DNA of 64,000 nucleotides from Streptomyces umbrinus (GTDB taxonomy: Bacteria > Actinomycetota > Actinomycetes > Streptomycetales > Streptomycetaceae). The notes beneath the pieces are model-generated. The model did not search any database, was not told the DNA's origin, and worked only from the letters and a program-made list of their open reading frames with translations. Both the position numbers and the translations under genes were made by a program. Shown here piece by piece: positions 61,824 through 64,000 of the stretch; position 1 is the first letter of the stretch, and the number at the start of each line of letters is the position of its first letter. The DNA lies in contig NZ_JAUSZI010000002.1 of the NCBI RefSeq assembly GCF_030817415.1, forward strand, positions 1,798,001 to 1,862,000, read 5' to 3'.

Positions 61824-62873
61824 TCATCCACGACCCGGCGGCGCGCTGCTCTCCCGCACCACCAGTTCCGTCGCCACCTCCACTCGCGTCGCCTCCGGCT
61901 GCTCCCCGGACAGCAGCCGGAGCACCATCCGCGCCGCGAGGGCGGTCATGTCTGCCAGGGGGGTGCGGACCGTGGTCAGTCGAGGGGTCACCCAGTCGGC
62001 GAACGGCAGGTCGTCGAAACCGACCACGCTGACGTCGGCCGGGATCCGCAGCCCGAGTTCGGCGGCGGCCCGGTAGGTACCCAGCGCCTGGTGGTCACTG
62101 CCCGCGAAGACCGCCGTCGGACGCTCGGGCAGCGCCAGCAGTTCCAGCGCGTGCCGGTGCGCGAGGTCGTGGGTGAAGTCGCCGTAGCGCACCAGCGCCG
62201 GATCGAAGGGGAGCCCCGCCTCCGTCAGCGCCGAGCGATAGCCGTCGACCCGCGCCCGCGAGGTGAGCCGGCGCTCCGGGCCGCTGATGATCGCGATCCG
62301 CCGATGGCCCAGCTCGATGAGATGGCGGGTGGCGGCAAGACCGCCGGGCCAGTTGGTCGCACCCACCCACGGCGTCCCGGGCGCGGGCTCGTCGATCGGC
62401 GCCACCAGCGCGTACGGGATGCCGAGCCGGCCCAGCTCCTCGTGCTGCTCCGGCGTCAGCTCAGGCACCACGAGGATCGCCCCGCGGGTGGACCGGGTGG
62501 CCAGGGAGTCCAGCCATTGGCGGGCGCGTCTGGTCCGACCATGAGTGGCCGAGACGACCAGTCCCATGTTCGCGTCGTGCAGGACGTCCTCCGCACCGCG
62601 GATCAGCTCCACGGCCCAGGGGCTGTCCAGTTCGTTGATGACGAAGTCGATCAGACCACCGGGTGGTGCCGCGGTGGCCGCGGGACGATGCTTCGCCAGA
62701 TAGCCGTGCTGTTCGAGGATGCGCTGCACCTTGGCCCTGGTCTCCGCTGATACATCGGATCTCTCGTGCAGCACCTTGGAAACAGTGGAGACCGAAACGC
62801 CCGCTTGTTCGGCAATTTCGGCCAGAGTACGCCGCCTCCCTGGGGCAGATCCGGTCCGAACTGTTGACGTCAT
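61824..62873 (-). CDS. LacI-family regulator of the GH95 gene
   Basis: 349 aa. LacI HTH (RTLAEIAEQAGVSVSTVSKVLHERSDVSAETRAKVQRILEQHGY) and a sugar-binding-type effector domain (LIDFVINELDSPWAVELIRGAEDVL, VVGFDDLPFADWVTPRLTTVR). It lies directly upstream of and parallel to the GH95 gene. A TCATCGGATGA palindrome covers its own start codon and the bases just before it, between AGGAGA and ATG, and two copies precede the GH95 gene. Autoregulation plus control of GH95 is a strong inference. Confidence 0.92.
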   Translation of the reverse strand: MTSTVRTGSAPGRRRTLAEIAEQAGVSVSTVSKVLHERSDVSAETRAKVQRILEQHGYLAKHRPAATAAPPGGLIDFVINELDSPWAVELIRGAEDVLHDANMGLVVSATHGRTRRARQWLDSLATRSTRGAILVVPELTPEQHEELGRLGIPYALVAPIDEPAPGTPWVGATNWPGGLAATRHLIELGHRRIAIISGPERRLTSRARVDGYRSALTEAGLPFDPALVRYGDFTHDLAHRHALELLALPERPTAVFAGSDHQALGTYRAAAELGLRIPADVSVVGFDDLPFADWVTPRLTTVRTPLADMTALAARMVLRLLSGEQPEATRVEVATELVVRESSAPPGRG

Positions 62874-62944
62874 CGGATGAATCTCCTACGTTTCCGAGGC
62901 GGTCACGAGTTGCGAAAACTATCGCAACCATACTCCCGGGAGTA
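62870..62944. promoter_or_regulatory. Operator and palindromes in the LacI / beta-helix divergent promoter
   Basis: Perfect 11-bp palindrome TCATCGGATGA (62870-62880) overlapping the LacI start; inverted repeat GTTGCGA-N6-TCGCAAC (62909-62928), which contains CGAAAACTATCG; and 14-bp palindrome TACTCCCGGGAGTA (62931-62944). The remaining 257 bp to the beta-helix start (63202) show only a GGAGGCGGG ribosome binding site. Confidence 0.65.
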
Positions 62945-63201
62945 GAGGCGGTCCCGAGATGCAGAGATGGCACGCCACTCCCTGCCACGTGAGGGCGTGG
63001 TCGTCGGCTGCCTCCCCGACACCGAAGTCCTTGCCCGGCGTCCCGCACTGCCCACGCCGACCAGCCGACTCCCGCCGGGCGAGCGCCGGTTGAGACTCGC
63101 GGTGCTCGGCGCCCCGGACGGTCCGGAACCCGAGGAGGCCCCGGCGGCACGCTCCGGAATCCCGACGAACCCCCGGAACCCTCGACCACTGGAGGCGGGA
63201 C

Positions 63202-64000
63202 ATGACAACCAGAAGGCTCAGACGCCTGTCCGTGCTGGCCGCTGCCACGGCACTGCTGGCCCTCCCGGTCCAGGCGCAGACACCGGCGCAGGCACAGGAA
63301 GCGGGCCCCGGCCGCATCTACCACGTCGCCGCCTCGGGCCAGGACCACGCGTCCGGATCGGCGGCAAGACCGCTGCGCACCATCGGCGACTGTCTCTCCC
63401 GCGTCCGCCCCGGCGACACCTGTCTGATCCACCGCGGCACCTACCGCGAGCAACTCGCTCCGCCCTCCGGCACCGAGAACGCGCCGATCACCGTCGCGGG
63501 CGTACGGCGACGGACCGGTGACGGTCGACGGGACCGAACCGGTGACCGGTTGGAAGGACGCGGGCGACGGTCTGGTCGCCGCCGACACCGACCTTCCCCC
63601 CGACCCCGACTTCAACGCGGTGTTCCTGGACAACGCCCGGGCTCAGGAAGGCCGTTGGCCCAACTCCGGCCCCGATCCGCTGAACACCACCTGGGCCGAG
63701 GCCGATCCCACCTCCACCGACCAGCACATCGACGACACCGACCTGGCGGACGCCGGCTGGACCGGCGCGACCGTGCACTTGTGGGCGGGCTCCAACCCCT
63801 GGGCCCAGCAGACCGGCACGGTCACCACCACCGGCCCCGGCAAGCTGGACTTCAAGGGCGGCAACTACCGCTGCCCGCCGCTGTGCATGGGTAACCAGAA
63901 CTACCGCAACTACTATCTCGTCGGCTCCAAGGCCGCCCTCGACCGGCCCGGGGAGTGGTACTACGACGAGACCGCGCACCGGCTCTACATGGTGCCGCCG
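63202..64000 (+). pseudogene. Secreted parallel beta-helix (DUF1565-like) protein, frameshifted; 3' end beyond window
   Basis: ATG 63202 after GGAGGCGGG opens with a signal peptide (LRRLSVLAAATALLALPVQAQ) and a DUF1565-like start: RIYHVAASGQDHASGSAARPLRTIGDCLSRVRPGDTCLIHRGTYREQL. At 63499-63503 the frame breaks: one extra G before TACGGCGAC shifts the reading. From 63503 the +1 frame continues sensibly (YGDGPVTVDGTEPV, DPDFNAVFLDNARAQEGRWPNSG, YYDETAHRLYMVPP) and stays open to the window end. The enzyme class is probably a polysaccharide lyase or glycosidase with a parallel beta-helix. The single-base change may be a true mutation or a sequencing error. Confidence 0.8.

Overview
This window looks like Streptomyces chromosome. 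GC content is very high with G/C at most third codon positions, GTG and TTG starts are common, many adjacent genes overlap by 4 nt (ATGA/GTGA), and the gene content is typical: a SARP/AfsR regulator, three LacI-family regulators beside secreted carbohydrate-active enzymes, an HrdB-type sigma factor, a SpoIIE-type phosphatase and an NlpC/P60 protein behind a ydaO-type riboswitch.

Layout. (1) 1-7846: the left edge cuts a type I polyketide synthase (ACP-KS-AT-DH so far). It is coupled by a 4-nt overlap to a fatty acyl-AMP ligase that probably loads its N-terminal ACP, with a divergent MFS exporter. (2) 7865-8357: two fused remnants of tyrosine integrases abut the 3' end of a tRNA-Pro(GGG) gene, so the PKS side may be a genomic island. 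(3) 8490-17416: a divergent unit with an OpuC/ProU-type betaine ABC transporter and an RpiR regulator on one side, and on the other an ornithine-cyclodeaminase homologue, an atypical histidine-ammonia-lyase homologue, an amidohydrolase and a frameshifted cysteine-dioxygenase-like cupin. I read this as uptake and breakdown of an unidentified nitrogenous, possibly sulfur-containing, betaine. (4) 17437-27774: a YceI protein, then a LacI regulator divergent from a branched-chain-amino-acid-type ABC operon followed by a LamG protein and a secreted glucose/sorbosone dehydrogenase. (5) 27764-36583: a GH30 galactanase, glucarate dehydratase, a complete resorcinol/hydroxyquinol to 3-oxoadipate operon, and its divergent GAF-Fis activator.

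(6) 36735-43059: a LacI regulator with a polysaccharide lyase, a GH28-like protein and a GH43 enzyme. A shared AACCGGTT palindrome suggests they form one regulon for uronate/xylose-containing plant polysaccharide. (7) 43268-47948: an APH(6)/hydroxyurea-type kinase, a sigma factor and a PAS-GAF-PP2C-ATPase regulator. (8) 48028-52287: two flavin-dependent monooxygenases behind a Cys-Cys leader peptide (sulfur scavenging) and a GST-like protein. (9) 52428-58619: a SARP regulator with an odd repeat insert, a DUF4394 secreted protein, and the NlpC/P60 gene with its c-di-AMP riboswitch. (10) 58819-64000: a GH95-type glycosidase, its LacI regulator sharing a TCATCSGATGA operator, and a frameshifted secreted parallel beta-helix protein running off the right edge.

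The observations most worth follow-up are the betaine/lyase divergon with an Ala-Ser-Asp sequence where the lyase cofactor triad should be, the duplicated composite regulatory element that links YceI to the resorcinol operon, the riboswitch-controlled gene lacking a normal start codon behind its ribosome binding site, the integrase scar at tRNA-Pro, and the MFS exporter with DivIVA-like C-terminal repeats. Two frameshifts and one missing start codon could be real decay or sequencing errors. No database was searched; family names come from motif recognition.
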